Shown: piece after piece, positions 20,995 to 32,586 of the stretch | Layout: each line of letters starts with the position of its first letter | Position numbering within the stretch: position 1 is the first letter of the stretch | Assembly (NCBI GenBank): GCA_001986395.2 | Contig: MQVO02000003.1 | Location: 2,108,001-2,172,000, forward strand | DNA length: 64,000 nt | Source: Irpex lacteus | Lineage: Eukaryota > Basidiomycota > Agaricomycetes > Polyporales > Irpicaceae | Direction of reading: 5' to 3' | Made by a program: the position numbers and the translations under genes | The notes under the pieces: generated by a model | Seen by the model: only the letters and a program-made list of their open reading frames with translations | Told to the model about the DNA's origin: nothing | Database searches by the model: none

Positions 20995-23637
20995 ATGCAA
21001 GTTGACGACTCCGTCGGCCAGCACGATGACTTCGACTCCGATTCGCTCTTTGGGTCTCCTCCGCCTTCTCCCAGCAGAGGTAGGTCACCGTCACCGTTAG
21101 CGCTGCCTGGAGGGCAGAACAGTACACAAAACGTGGGGACCCTTGCACTTCCTGGTTCCCATCTATGTTCTGAACTCTATGAACTGCCATCAGCACCACC
21201 GCCGCCACCTTCGGTCCCGGCGAAGCGTAGCGTGACGCAGCGATCTCAACTTCAAGTACCTCCCTCAAGGTCCAACTCAGGGACACCTGCCCCGGTGAAC
21301 ATGGGGCCACGCCCCGCTACATCCTCACGGAAGCCCAAGCGAGCAAGTAGACGGGCAACTCCTGATGTACGGCCGACTCCTCCTCCGATTACACTTCCCT
21401 CGCCTACGGATCCGCCCCCTGCAAACTTTCTACGTAATCAGCAAGCTCTTCTAGGTCTTGCGGGGCTCGTCGGCGGTGTCAACCCGGCCAACCTCTCCGT
21501 TCAAAGACATACACGCGGAGAATCAGCTAGTAACCCTATCGTAGTGGAAGACGTACCGGACACGCCAAAAATCGGACGAAGGCCTGTCAATGACCCCTAC
21601 TTAGCTGGCCCAATGCCAACGCCTTCGGCGCAAGAAGTGGTGTCTACTTTGGTAAGGCAGAAGAACCTGTATCCCCTCGTCAATGCTCTCGTCCGCTTGG
21701 TCAACAACGCTGCCGGAGTACCCGTGCCCGTCCCGTATACTCAGCCAGTACCTGCTTCTACTCCCAATGCCGGTCCTTCCCAGCCCGCCAGCTATTTACC
21801 TGCGTACTATCCGTATTCTCCGTACCAATACTCCTACCCGTATACCTATCCTTATTCTTACCCTTACGCCACCTCTTATCCTCACGCAAGTTACCACCAA
21901 TACGCTGTGCCCTTCCAGCCACCGCCCATGAAGAAAAGGAAACTCACGAATGTACCTGCTGGTGCAGCCGACTGGGACGTACCGTATCCGTTTCCTGCGG
22001 GTCAAGGGCCACGCGACTATCACTCGACTTGGGCGCGCCATAGGCAACAACAGCTGCTGGACGATCTCGTAGGACTGGTGAAGAGTGCCTCTCAGAAGGC
22101 TGCTGCTAAAAAGGCGAAGGACGAGGCTGGGAGTGAGGCTGCTATCGGGTCGGTTGAGTATTATAAGGAAAGGTTCTTGAGGCATTGTAGACCGCCGTCT
22201 CCGGAGCCTGCTCAACGTGCAGAGACTGAGCCAGAACAAACGGTACAGGTTGACAGTACTCCTCCCGCAACTCCGAAGATTGGGACTTTACGTCCTGCGT
22301 TCCCTCAAACGACCACCGACGCGTCAGCGCCCGACGAGGGATCTGTGGTCCCAGTGCCGAGTGTCATACGTGGTACGGAGGACGAAGAAGGCAGCTTGCC
22401 GGGACCAGAAGACCTCGGTACAAATGCTACTCAGGATGATATCGTCGCTGAAACCGCCAGGCCGCAAACTCCTCCTACCACTGGTGCCGACTTCCCACCT
22501 TCAATGTTTCCTCCGATATCTCCACAAGGCCAAAACACAAGTGCACCTGGAAGTTCAGACCTCGACGAATTGCTAGCGTTGTTAAACGACATACCTGCAG
22601 GTGATTTGGATGCCATCTTCGCGTCGTCGTCGGACCAACAGCCGGAGGATCCTTCGTCAAGTTCCTCCTTTTTCCCTGATATGTTGCCCGCGAGTTCATC
22701 TTCAGAGCTTCCAGCTCTCGACAATTCACAGCTACCGGCGCTCGATCCTTCACTGTTCGCAATGGACCCATCCCTTCTCGCTATTGATCCGGCGCTCTTG
22801 GCCATATCGTTCCCTCCTGCAAGAAACCAGCCGGGCACGACGTCTATGGAATCAGAGGTGGCAGGAGCTTCGAATGACGCCTTCCCCGCGTTCTCAATGC
22901 CACCTGCTGCTAGCACGGCGTCGTCCACCCCGCCCTTAGCCGGTTCACCAATGTCCTTTGCCGACCAAGACCCACAAACACCCAACTGGGACTTCAATTT
23001 CCCCGAACCCGACATCGCTACCGCGGATGGTGAGTCTACGAATGGAGGAGGCACGGTACAAACAGGTGGGTCGTCTTTGTTTGAGAAAGATCTGAGGAGA
23101 CGGGTGTTGACGAAGGGATTAGATCATACGAGTTTGGTCGGTGGGCATGATGGCGTAAGGCGGAGGGACAAGGGGAAGCAGAGAGCTGCCGAAGAGGATT
23201 TTGTGGATGTACGACGGGACCGCTCTATGTCGACGTCTGGATCGACAGTTGGATATGCCACGCCAGGACTGGCTAGTGGGAGGGAGTCTGCGACGCCAGT
23301 CCCTACTGCACTCGCGAGACGAACCGTCACGCCAAGAGCCCAATCAACGAACACCTCTACTGTCCCGTCATCTCACTGGCCATTGCCTCTCTCTTTACCT
23401 CCATATGCGTCTACGCCAGTACCAGCGAAGACGCCATTCCTCGCGCGGTCGACAGTCAATAAGCGTGCCGCTTCTTTGCTGCAGAGGAAGAACAAAGAAG
23501 ATATCATACGTCGCGCGAAGCTCATGCGTGCGCAGATATTGGAGGAGATCGAGCGGGCGAAGGTGGAGTTGTGGGAGACTACTATGGAGGGTGGGTGTTT
23601 GGCTATGTTGGCCAAGGAGCGTGAGAAATCGGTGTGA
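20995..23637 (+). CDS. Intronless low-complexity hypothetical protein, 880 aa
   Basis: One uninterrupted frame from the ATG at 20995 (MQVDDSVGQHDDFDSDSLFG) to TGA at 23637. That is unusual here, since nearly every neighbour has many introns. Most of the sequence is Ser/Pro/Thr-rich and disordered. A Tyr/Pro-rich block (residues about 270-304) has repeated YPY/SYPY units. A short basic motif, MKKRKL, may be a nuclear localisation signal. A repeat block at about 572-605 has (L)PALD-x-S/DPSLLAI-type units. The C-terminal 70 residues, with NKRAASLLQRKNKEDIIRRA and LMRAQILEEIERAKVELWET, look helical and are the only part likely to be folded. The composition suggests a nuclear regulatory protein, but this is inference and no family was recognised. 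Confidence 0.75.
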   Translation: MQVDDSVGQHDDFDSDSLFGSPPPSPSRGRSPSPLALPGGQNSTQNVGTLALPGSHLCSELYELPSAPPPPPSVPAKRSVTQRSQLQVPPSRSNSGTPAPVNMGPRPATSSRKPKRASRRATPDVRPTPPPITLPSPTDPPPANFLRNQQALLGLAGLVGGVNPANLSVQRHTRGESASNPIVVEDVPDTPKIGRRPVNDPYLAGPMPTPSAQEVVSTLVRQKNLYPLVNALVRLVNNAAGVPVPVPYTQPVPASTPNAGPSQPASYLPAYYPYSPYQYSYPYTYPYSYPYATSYPHASYHQYAVPFQPPPMKKRKLTNVPAGAADWDVPYPFPAGQGPRDYHSTWARHRQQQLLDDLVGLVKSASQKAAAKKAKDEAGSEAAIGSVEYYKERFLRHCRPPSPEPAQRAETEPEQTVQVDSTPPATPKIGTLRPAFPQTTTDASAPDEGSVVPVPSVIRGTEDEEGSLPGPEDLGTNATQDDIVAETARPQTPPTTGADFPPSMFPPISPQGQNTSAPGSSDLDELLALLNDIPAGDLDAIFASSSDQQPEDPSSSSSFFPDMLPASSSSELPALDNSQLPALDPSLFAMDPSLLAIDPALLAISFPPARNQPGTTSMESEVAGASNDAFPAFSMPPAASTASSTPPLAGSPMSFADQDPQTPNWDFNFPEPDIATADGESTNGGGTVQTGGSSLFEKDLRRRVLTKGLDHTSLVGGHDGVRRRDKGKQRAAEEDFVDVRRDRSMSTSGSTVGYATPGLASGRESATPVPTALARRTVTPRAQSTNTSTVPSSHWPLPLSLPPYASTPVPAKTPFLARSTVNKRAASLLQRKNKEDIIRRAKLMRAQILEEIERAKVELWETTMEGGCLAMLAKEREKSV

Positions 23638-23868
23638 GGGAGGAAAATGACGGTGGCTTGGTTGGTAACAATAATACGGCGCGGGGTTACTGGAGTTGAA
23701 GTATTTGAAGTATGATAGTCGTTGTGCACGTATCACTTACGATGTTGTAATGAAGAATTTTTGAAGTCTTGAAGAGTGGCTTGCCATACAATCCTGTGGG
23801 TTCATTTGAGGAGGGATATCCCGTAATAATTATAGATTAAAGACATTAAGGTACTCTGGTGTATGCAA

Positions 23869-25017
23869 CTAAGAGGCCGTAGATGCTGTGCCATCTTCTT
23901 TTCGTCGATCCTCTGCCCTGGGGGCATTTTCGAACTTGTCAAACCCGAGCGAGGCCTGTACAGTCTCGTCCGAGGCATCAGGCTCCAAGTGGCCTGAGGA
24001 GTTTCTTCGTGCGCTGCAAGGTCAATTTTAAGTGAGTGACATGGCGCATTATCATGATATTGTGACATACCGGAAGAACGTGTAAGACAGAACGACGTCG
24101 TCAAGATTGCGGCACGCTGGGTCGTCTAGGATATCTTTGTCAATGAAGAATAGGAGGGGCATGTCGACTTCTTCTCCTGCAAGAAGCTTCTGCTCTTCGA
24201 AGCAGAAACATTCTACTTTCGCAAAGTAAGGGGCAACCTGAAATAAACATTGTCAGCGCCTCAGCCTATCAACTCTGAACCGCGATACGATGACGAACCC
24301 TATCCGGTGTCACGTTATAAGTAGCAATCCCAATGATATCCTCTTTCGATTTATTCTTCGCCTTGTAGAACGCCAGACTGGTCTCACCAGGCAACACGCT
24401 GACGTTCCTCTGTTGCGGTACAAACGACCAGGGCAGAGCGTCCGATGTGTCAGCGTTGAAATGGACCTTGATCCGTTTGGCGTCTTCGACAGGGACGAGG
24501 CGGTCGGCCTCGAATTTGCCCATGCCGACTTTGGGGGTACCAGCGAAACCAGTAGCGGCGCAGAACATTCGGTACAAGGGCACGGCAGCGTAGGTCACTC
24601 CTACGCCCATGATTATCTGAAGAACAAAAGATGTTTTATATGGTGTACGAAGGGAAAGTAAGGGGGTGCACGCACCACGGCAGAGGTGTACATGAACAGA
24701 CTGCGGTTGCGTGCTTTGTATACTTCGTCTCTGGATGCATAGCGTGGCTTGCCTCTTGGTGGTGGAGGTGGAGGTGGCTGAGACGATGAAGGGCCCGCTT
24801 CGGTGGCATACGACCTATAGTGCGAGGGCTTCAAATTAGCTTGACCGGAAGACCTTGCTCGCGACACCCGAGCAGAACATTGTGAGTATGACGAGACCTG
24901 GAGACATCTGAGAACGCTTGCTTTATGAATATTATGAAAACATACCGCTGGCCTTCGAGAGGAGGATGCAGCAGTCCAAGCTTGTCGCAAAGGAGCTGCT
25001 CGGAGGCAGCAGTTCAT
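23869..25017 (-). CDS. COX11: Cytochrome c oxidase assembly protein COX11
   Basis: Inner mitochondrial membrane copper chaperone that delivers Cu to the CuB site of cytochrome oxidase subunit 1. The ATG at 25015-25017 (MNCCLRAAPLRQAW) opens an Arg/Ser-rich mitochondrial presequence. A 48-base intron at 24898-24945 keeps frame. After a Pro run, the single membrane segment is followed by VTYAAVPLYRMFCAATGFAG, a family hallmark. Later segments are KVHFNADTSDALPWSFVPQQ, GIATYNVTPDRV and, in the next exon, the copper-binding VECFCFEEQ. The stop is at 23869. A longer start upstream is possible but would break the presequence pattern. It is divergent from the J-protein gene with 144 bases between starts. 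Confidence 0.93.
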
Positions 25018-25161
25018 GGTCAGGAAGGGTAATTGGGCGTCTGGGCATCTGAAGCCATGAACGTCTCCTCCGCGGCAACCTCTCTTGTTCCCAGCCACCA
25101 CTCTAACTTTCTCTTCGTGTTCTCATCTCCTTTCGTCTGGTGATTTTTAGAAACATTAAGC
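25018..25161. promoter_or_regulatory. Shared divergent promoter, COX11/J protein
   Basis: Only 144 bases separate two divergent start codons, so both 5' UTRs and core promoters must be packed here. It is pyrimidine-rich on the plus strand. No TATA box was seen, as expected for housekeeping genes. Confidence 0.6.
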
Positions 25162-26210
25162 ATGTCAGAGCAGGCATCGTCTTCGTCTGCGCCACCCAAG
25201 AAGGCACCGGCACCCGCGGCGGACGTTGACATAGAGAGGCTCCTTAGCCGTGAGGCCAACGCATTCCAACGGGAGTTAGAGGTCGAGAGAATATTGAAGG
25301 CATTCAAGCTCAAGTACGTTCATCACTATAACTCTCGTGCCATGCTCACATAATTCATAATATCGTTCATAACCGCAGCCCGTATGAAATCCTAGATATA
25401 GATGAAACCGCCACCACAGAAGAGATCAAGAAGAAATACAGACAGCTCTCGCTTTGTAAGGACTCACCCTTCCAGCTGGTAGCAGTCGCGTGAGCGCGGC
25501 AAGCTTCCTACATACTGCCCTGTCTGAACATGCATGATTGACAACACATCTCGTACGTTATCCTGTTTCTAGTCATCCATCCTGACAAGACCCCCCATGC
25601 TCGTGCTCCAGATGCTTTTGACCTCTTGAAGAAGGTGCGAATCAACATTTAAACACGACTCCCGGGATATTCTAGCTGACTTTTTGTACAGGCAGAATCT
25701 GAGCTGTCGGAGGAGGGGACGCGGGAGGAACTCGACGCTATCGTCAAGCAAGCTCGCAATCTTGTGCTCAAGACTCTAAACCTGCCTACCACAATAAAGG
25801 ACGACGATCCGCGCCTGAAAGACGCTGTACCTCCATTCAGGCAGCAAGTGCGAGCGAAGTCCAAGGAACTTCTCATTGATGAGGAAGTTCGCCGGCGGAA
25901 GTGGGTGATACATTCTCACCTGGAGACACATGTTGTTCTCATTAATTTATCATGCACCATAGAGCCGTCAAGATGAATTTGGCCAATGAAGGTCTTGAGG
26001 CGAAGAAGAAGGAAGAAGAAGTGAATGCCAAGAAGCGCAAAGCCGAGGAGGATGCTGCATGGGAAGGTCAGTATGTCTGACTGTGCACCTCGGATAGATT
26101 ACTCATGTGGAGGGTGCACAGCCAATCGTGAGGAACGTGTTGGTAGCTGGCGTAACTTCGCCAATAGCAACAAGAAGAAAAAGAAGTCGAAGGTCGCCGT
26201 TCTTGGCTGA
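25162..26210 (+). CDS. J-domain protein, DNAJC8/Spf31 type
   Basis: Spliceosome-associated Hsp40-like protein. The ATG at 25162 begins MSEQASSSSAPPKKAPAP. The J domain spans three exons: NPYEILDIDETATTEEIKKK, YRQLSL, IHPDKTPHA (with the HPD motif) and DAFDLLKKAESEL. After it come EELDAIVKQARNLVLKTLNL, a helical stretch and a Lys/Arg-rich tail ending in NSNKKKKKSKVAVLG, as in DNAJC8 and S. pombe Spf31. Introns interrupt at about 25313-25378, 25456-25572, 25637-25690, 25900-25965 and 26065-26130. The stop is at 26210. Confidence 0.85.
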
Positions 26211-26382
26211 GCTGGGTCGAACGTAGAGCAGTCGTATATTACGTGAGTTTGTCCAGATACCGCTCGATTAAGTCTATTTAATGACCCCAATATGACAGAT
26301 ACATGAGAGCATTGCGCGTTGTATTCCATAGTATCTTATTCTACCACTTCCCAAGAAGATCGCTGCGAGAGACGTAACACAA

Positions 26383-28163
26383 CTAATCAGATATCTCAAT
26401 TATATCCTCTGGAGGTGGCTGCGAAGCAGCCATGCGTCGCCTAACGTGTCTCGTTGGAACTGGCACGTTTTCCTTTCCATCCGCATCGTCGTCATCGTCG
26501 ATTACGATAGTCCCTAGATCGACGACTGGAGGTGTGCGCTGGGCCCGATTGCGCGGCGGAAGAGAACCACGCAATGTGTGCGATGTCTGAGTCGCCGATG
26601 CCACGCTTGTCTCTCTCTTCGTAACGTGTGTGCTAGTGCTGGTAGATGCGACGAGAGTCGTCGAAGTTGCCGCTGTGCCCGATAGCGCTTCCTTCTCCGC
26701 CTTCTCGACTTGCGAAAGGAAGTCCTCGTTGGCGTCGAACTCGAACTCGTAATCCGAGCTGTATTGACTCTGATCCTTTGTGGGCACATCAGCGTCCGGA
26801 TCCGGGTGAACAGTCACAGATGGTGCGTCTTTCCCTCTGAATGCCGGTGGTCTTCGAGGCGGGGAAGCGATTTTATCCTCTTCATCAGACTCAGAGTCCG
26901 GGACTACGACCGGCCCTTGTCCGACGTGAGGTGACAGTCTGAATTCTCTGGACAAGGGAACCTCACGGGCTTTACCCTTTCCAGAGCCTGAATCCGCTGT
27001 GAAGTAGCGCGAGGAGACTGTTGAATTAGTAGGAGTTTCCGACGAGGGAGGGCTCTCGATGCGGCTTCTTGCGGGAACTTTCCGGCGTCGAGGGAGTTCT
27101 TCGTCGTCTTCGTGTAAGGCGCGCGATGGGCCAGATACGATTGGTTCTGGTGGCTTGTCGAGCTCTTGTAACGGTGAGCGAGGAGCCTGTCGTGGGACAG
27201 CTGGGCGCGGAGGGGGACTGCGCCTTGCAGGCGCTGGAGGGGGATCGCGAGCGGGAGGTGGAGGTGGAGGGGGCTGGTTCGCAGCAGGCGCGGCAGGCCG
27301 GTTATCGTTGTCATCGGGTTCGTCGCCCAAGCTAGCGTACTACTTCAAAACGCGAAAGGGTCCACAGGACTGTATTACGTACCCGAGACGGTCTCTCAGA
27401 CTTCGGACAAAGTCTTCGTCTTGCATGTTTTGCCTGTCCTCTGTCTGGTAACCCTTCATGATGACCTTGGAAGGCTCCAAGAAGGCGATGCCACGACGGA
27501 TGAGAACATCCTTCAATTGCAACTAACGTATCCTCATTTAGTCCTCGGAATAACCTTGATAAGACATTTGGAAGACTGTGCAACCCACCTTGAATCCGAG
27601 TGGCGTCTCGCCAAGTTGAAATTCTGGTATCCGTCTATACTCGATAGCGTCCATGACGGTAGACCCATCGCTAATCTGGAATTTGAGCATCCCGCGCGGG
27701 TAATTGGGCACTGCGCCCCCTTCTTCGTCCTGGTTCTCCTCTTCTTCGGCTAAGCCAGCCAGGTCTGCTCGCTCCAGCCGCGCTTGGCGTATGTTCTGCA
27801 ACGAAAAGGCGCTGTGGCCTATTTCCGTAATGGACACTATCTCTACGAGTACTGGCGGGCCACGTAGAGTAATGTTATCCTGCTCCGCTATGTTGTGAGG
27901 CAGTCCTGTACCCGCTAGCATAGAGTCATTAAGGTTTGATTGGAGGAGCTGAGAGTCGACGTTGTAGAGTATTGCGTCGAGGTCTTCACGTTTCGTGGGA
28001 TTCAGCTGGAACTCAGACTCAATCCAGGAGTAGCATCCTTCCAGCCACTCCTAAAGCCATTTCAGCAGATAGAGAGATTGTATATTAGTGGGCTACGTAC
28101 CGGATCTACCTGAGGTTTAGGGTACGTTCGTTTGACCCACTGCGCGACCTGCGGTGGTACCAT
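26383..28163 (-). CDS. RMI1: RMI1, RecQ-mediated genome instability protein 1
   Basis: OB-fold scaffold of the Sgs1/BLM-Top3-Rmi1 complex that dissolves double Holliday junctions. The ATG at 28161-28163 gives MVPPQVAQWVKRTYPKPQVD, the helical N-terminal region. The OB fold contains NYPRGMLKFQISDGSTVMDA, IEYRRIPEFQLGETPLGFK and LQLKDVLIRRGIAFLEPSKV, which is diagnostic of the family. A last intron (GTACGT...TAG, about 27328-27383) joins RLG to a long disordered tail of about 310 residues. The tail is rich in Pro and acidic residues and contains three hydrophobic-acidic patches that look like SUMO-interacting motifs, plus a KEN triplet. The stop is at 26383. Neighbouring genes do not share its function. 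Confidence 0.9.
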
Positions 28164-28916
28164 GGATGAGTACTATCAGGACACTGTAACTACTTAAAGT
28201 TAACGTTTGTGTCGGAGGTCTATGATGAACGATAAATGACACAACCTTAGAATACACTTTGGAAGCTCACATTTGGAAGACAGTGTACTTATCAACTCTT
28301 CTGAGGCACCTGTTGTTCAGTAATGTGCATTTGCCAGTGGCACTGGTAGTACTACTAGTGCGAGGCGCCCAATAGTAACGTTGAACGTTGACTGTGACAA
28401 TGTCAGAAAGTGTTAGTACTACGCTCGGGAACGTTAAGAGTTCACGTAACCTCTTGAACTGAAGTAAACCTTGTCGTGGCCTAGCGTTGTTCGTTAAAAT
28501 CAACGCCAGAAAGGCAGTGGCACTTTATGATGGTGGTTAGTGGACAAAGAACATTGTTCGCGACTCACGCGCCGACGCGCCTAGTCACGCGAGCGTCACA
28601 TTTGTTCGCTCCCCGCCTCCGAGTCGTCGGCGATACTGATCGAACAGTGGACCTACAGAGGTACACAGATCATGGAGCCAGCTCATCACACGCTGCGATC
28701 TAGGAAGCGGTACCGACGACGAACATACTCAGGGCAATAACTAACTCAGCGACCGTACCATAGCAAAGCGATAACACGGATGCCGACGCACCGCACAGGC
28801 CAGGGTACTTGGTACTTAGGAGAATAATGCGTGACTAAAATTCCGAGTTGCTTCCTAATGTACAAGATTCAATAGCGTGCTAAGTACTATACAGCGGGAT
28901 AAATTTGGTTATCAAT
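28164..28916. other. Intergenic region, RMI1 5' side
   Basis: About 750 bases between the RMI1 start and the 3' end of the monooxygenase gene. No supported gene. Short palindromic stretches such as GTAGTACTAC near 28350 are present, but no repeat family was recognised. Confidence 0.45.
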
Positions 28917-31368
28917 TCATGCGGGGATCGGTGGAGCGTCAGGCTCGTTCAAGTACCACGCCACTGTACGCTATTGTTAGCGCAACGCGTCTACAAATCA
29001 ATACAGAATGAAGCACTCACGATCGCCCGTCATGTTCTTCTCATTCATGGTCTGACCGTCTCCGAGCCAATACAAGCGGTTCTTGGTACTGTCGATACGC
29101 TCATAGTCGTAATCTTCCCAGCGAGGGTTCGCGAGCGCGTTCATGGCGTGGAGATTGCTTCCTGGCCAGAGACCGACGACGGTACCGTCGTCAGACGTAT
29201 ACCAAGCCTTGCACTTGTCCATGTACACCGTCTTCGGGAAGTAGTGCTAACACCATGCATAGATGTCAGCACCTCAAGTCAGTCATAATGTAGGTTGTAT
29301 GAACACCTACCCGCATATGCTGCATCCAATCTGCCGTAGCTTCCTTCTTGGGAGCCATCGCCTTCAACCGCTCTCTTTGCAACTTCGCCGCGCACTTGAC
29401 AATATACATCGCCTGGCTCTCCAGCATCGAGATCGTCGAATTGGTATTGACACCTGAGCCAGGTCCGTACATGAGGAACATATTCGGGAAGCCATCGACG
29501 GCGACAGACATGTACGCCTCAGCGAGAGGAGACCATCTGTCATTGAGCTTGGTGTTGTTTCTGCCGACGATGTCGAAGGGATAGTGGTAGGAGACGTCGA
29601 ATCCGGTAGCGAGCACGAGAACGTCGAGGTCGTTGTGGCGGCCGTCTGTGAGCTCGACGCCTGAGCGAGTGATGCGTTTGATGGGAGTTGTCTCATACGT
29701 AGTCTGGAAGAAATTCAGGAGGTGGTCAGTACTTCGATAAATGAGCTGTAGGTCTTCAAGTGAATACCCACGTTGTCAGCGCAGAGGGCCTCCAAGTACC
29801 CATTCCCGGGGGTAAGTCGGCGACAGAACACCGAGAAGTCAGGAACAACTACAATGCGCAGGTCAGCGTTTCACAACTTTGTAGGTCAGATAGAGCGGAG
29901 CGACGCACGCTTGTCTGCAAGTTCGGGCTTGTTGACCAGATGTCTCTTCATCTCTGCTTCGAACTGCGCCTTTGCCTGCTTCTGCATGTCGGAATCACGG
30001 ATCGAGAGCATATGAAAGACCTGGTGTGGCAATATGTCAGGATGTTAGCCGATCCAGTTGTGAGATGGCGATGAGATCATAGACGCACGTTAATATCGTG
30101 CTCCAGCGCATGCCTGAACTTCTTCGCGAATTCAGGGTCTTGGAGCCGTTCGAGCTCCTCAGGAGTGAAGTTCTCTGTAATAATTGAGTCGGTCAGATCG
30201 GACACCACCAGTGCCCAGACTAGGTTGCAGCCCACGTACGGTTTGTGTCATCAGGTTGTCGCCCTAGTTGAGCTTTGGTCTCCGTCAGACCGAAATCGGG
30301 TGCAATCCACGTTTTCTGTCTGCCGTAGTTGACGAGAGTCTTCGCCTTCGGATGGAGTGCAGCGACGGTTTGAATACCAGACGACCCCTATAACAGTGGT
30401 TAGGTTCGTAATATACAGGGATTCACTGGTGAATGGCAACATACATTTCCGATGACGCCGATTCTCTTGCCCTCGACGTCCTTGTCATCAATGTGATAGT
30501 CCGCGGTATGCGCGAGCAGTCCCTTGAACTCGTTGAGTCCCTCAATGTTGGGCCACTTCCACCTGCAAAGACTCCCAACGCCGAGGACAAGTATATCGCA
30601 AGTCTCCTCGAACTCCTTGCCACCGTGACGAACACGTATGGTCCACTTGCCTGAGGGTTCGTCCCATTTGGCGTAGATCAGCTCGTGTTCAAGCTGGATG
30701 TATTCTCGGATCTTGTACTTGTCGACAACCCGTTCGATGTTCTCTCGTATTTCGTCGCCATTGGAGTAGAACTTGGACCATTGAGACTAATGAAGGTTTG
30801 GTTCATTTGAGTTGGATGGTCGACTAATTAGTGGCGCGTGTACGTACGTGATCTTCAAATGAGAACTGATACTATATTTATATAGCGGTCAGATACGAAG
30901 GAAGCTTAGCGTGGGGATGATACGTACACAGTGGCTAGGAACATCACATGCGACGCCCTGTAATGAAGGTTAAACGGAGCCTCAGTTCAAGCACACAAGG
31001 TACATCGCAGTGAAGGCCTACTGACAGGGTATTTGTTGGCAAACCATGTACCACCAACGCCTGCCTGTTTCTCGTATATCTTGAAGTCGAGGTTCGGTAT
31101 CTTCTGTCTGAAACTGAGAGACAAATAATAGGAGTGTTAGTCGAGTATATGAATATAGGCATGGGTTAACGAACCGAAGTGCGCAGATGATGCCACTAAA
31201 GCCGGCACCAATGCACCGTACTTTCAGAGGTCTGTAGTCGTCGATGTTAAACTCTGGTGGACGATAGTCCTCCTGCGACAGAGTCGCAGCAGGAGTAGGG
31301 GTGTTGAGTGTAGTGTTGGCGGTGGCAGTCTTGCCACGAACGCTCCAGCCAGTGAGTGCAGAGAACAT
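28917..31368 (-). CDS. FAD/NADPH flavin monooxygenase, Baeyer-Villiger type
   Basis: Probably oxygenates a ketone or related carbonyl compound using FAD and NADPH. The ATG at 31366-31368 starts MFSALTGWSVRGKT. The FAD Rossmann motif GAGFSGI lies in KVRCIGAGFSGIICALRF. GGTWFANKYPGVACDVPSHC follows, typical of class B flavoproteins. FKGLLAHTADYH is close to the F-x-G-x3-H-T fingerprint, and GNGSSGIQTVAAL is the NADPH-binding loop. VLVLATGFDVSYHYPFDI is the second conserved ATG loop. The protein ends in NEPDAPPIPA at 28917. Many short introns are present. The exact substrate cannot be read from sequence. It is followed downstream, on the other flank, by three secreted lactonase-like genes. Confidence 0.88.
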
Positions 31369-31424
31369 GATTGTAACGCGGAGATGTGTGTTTCGATGTC
31401 GGACACCAAACGCAAACTCAGCTA

Positions 31425-31432
31425 CTTATATA
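31425..31432 (-). promoter_or_regulatory. TATA box of the monooxygenase gene
   Basis: TATATAAG on the minus strand, 57 bases upstream of the start codon. The short distance implies a short 5' UTR. Confidence 0.55.
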
Positions 31433-31439
31433 CAGCTCC

Positions 31440-32586
31440 TACCATTCCGCGGGAGGAGCATGGGCACCCTAGGCATAAGTCCGATTATGGTATGAGTCGG
31501 CTTAGTTTCGTCATGAACACAGGTTTGGCTCACTGCTGCTGGCTCTTGCGGGAACGCATGATGCACAGTGCCTCGGCGAGGACATATTATGGCCGATGCA
31601 CAACCGAGGAGCGGATGTGTTAAAAACCATCCAGACCACCCCAAAAGCGCGGAGAGGCGTCGCCACTGTCCGTAGTGGACTCATCCAAGGAGACTCTAAG
31701 GCATTAGAGTAACGATATTTGGCAAGCACCGTGCTCAAATTGGCGGATGCCCCACCACCGGCTCCGTCATACGAAGTTGACAACAAGAAGTCCGGTGAGA
31801 GGCCGTGGAGCCATATATGGGCTGTGAATGATCTGAGGCGGTCAGGGCGGACGATCGAGATGGGTCAGCAGGTGTCCCACAGGCACCTCTTGACTTGCGC
31901 CACACAAAACATAGAAGTCTTGTGGGCGATGTGTTCCTGCCGCGTTGCCCATTCATTCAGCAGCGCTCCGCGTGCGAGATCTGAGAAACTCACTGTACAT
32001 TAGGCTTTGGTCGGTTAGCCGTATTTCCAGAGATTGACCATTGATATTACGAGAAGTCTTGACATATGGGCGTTATTAGGTGGAGGTGAGAAGAGAAGGG
32101 GTACATGGATGGGCCAGGTCATGGTCTGTCGATCCTCGGCCTCAACTAAATGTCGTCATCGAACGACAAACATACTTCAAGTCGTTTTGAGTACATCGCA
32201 AAACAACCGGAAATGTTCTACTTACAGGCCGTCGTGAAATAGGCGATTCGGATGACAGTCACCGATCATGCCAGTGAGAGGAAGCTTGTGTGAGTCGTGG
32301 CGACGCCACAAGGACTTTGCCAAACAAACGTCAATAATGAGCGCCAGCATCTTACCCGACAACTTGGCTGCTGTGCTCGATCGCTTGATCATAGGACCGT
32401 GGCCCTCTGTCCCGTGAATTCATGCATTCATTTCCTCTCCATACTAGTACACTTGATGAAACATCCATTATCCCTAGCTAAACAATACAAATGGTATCTC
32501 AATGTAATCCGCAGATTGTGCGCTGAACCTAAAGCCTGCGGCGCAAGAGCTCGATACCGATAATTTCGGGCTCTCGTACAGCTGAT
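31440..32586. other. Intergenic region
   Basis: About 1.1 kb between the monooxygenase 5' end and the stop of the first lactonase-like gene. Scattered short open frames without domains; no gene, RNA or repeat is supported. Confidence 0.45.
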
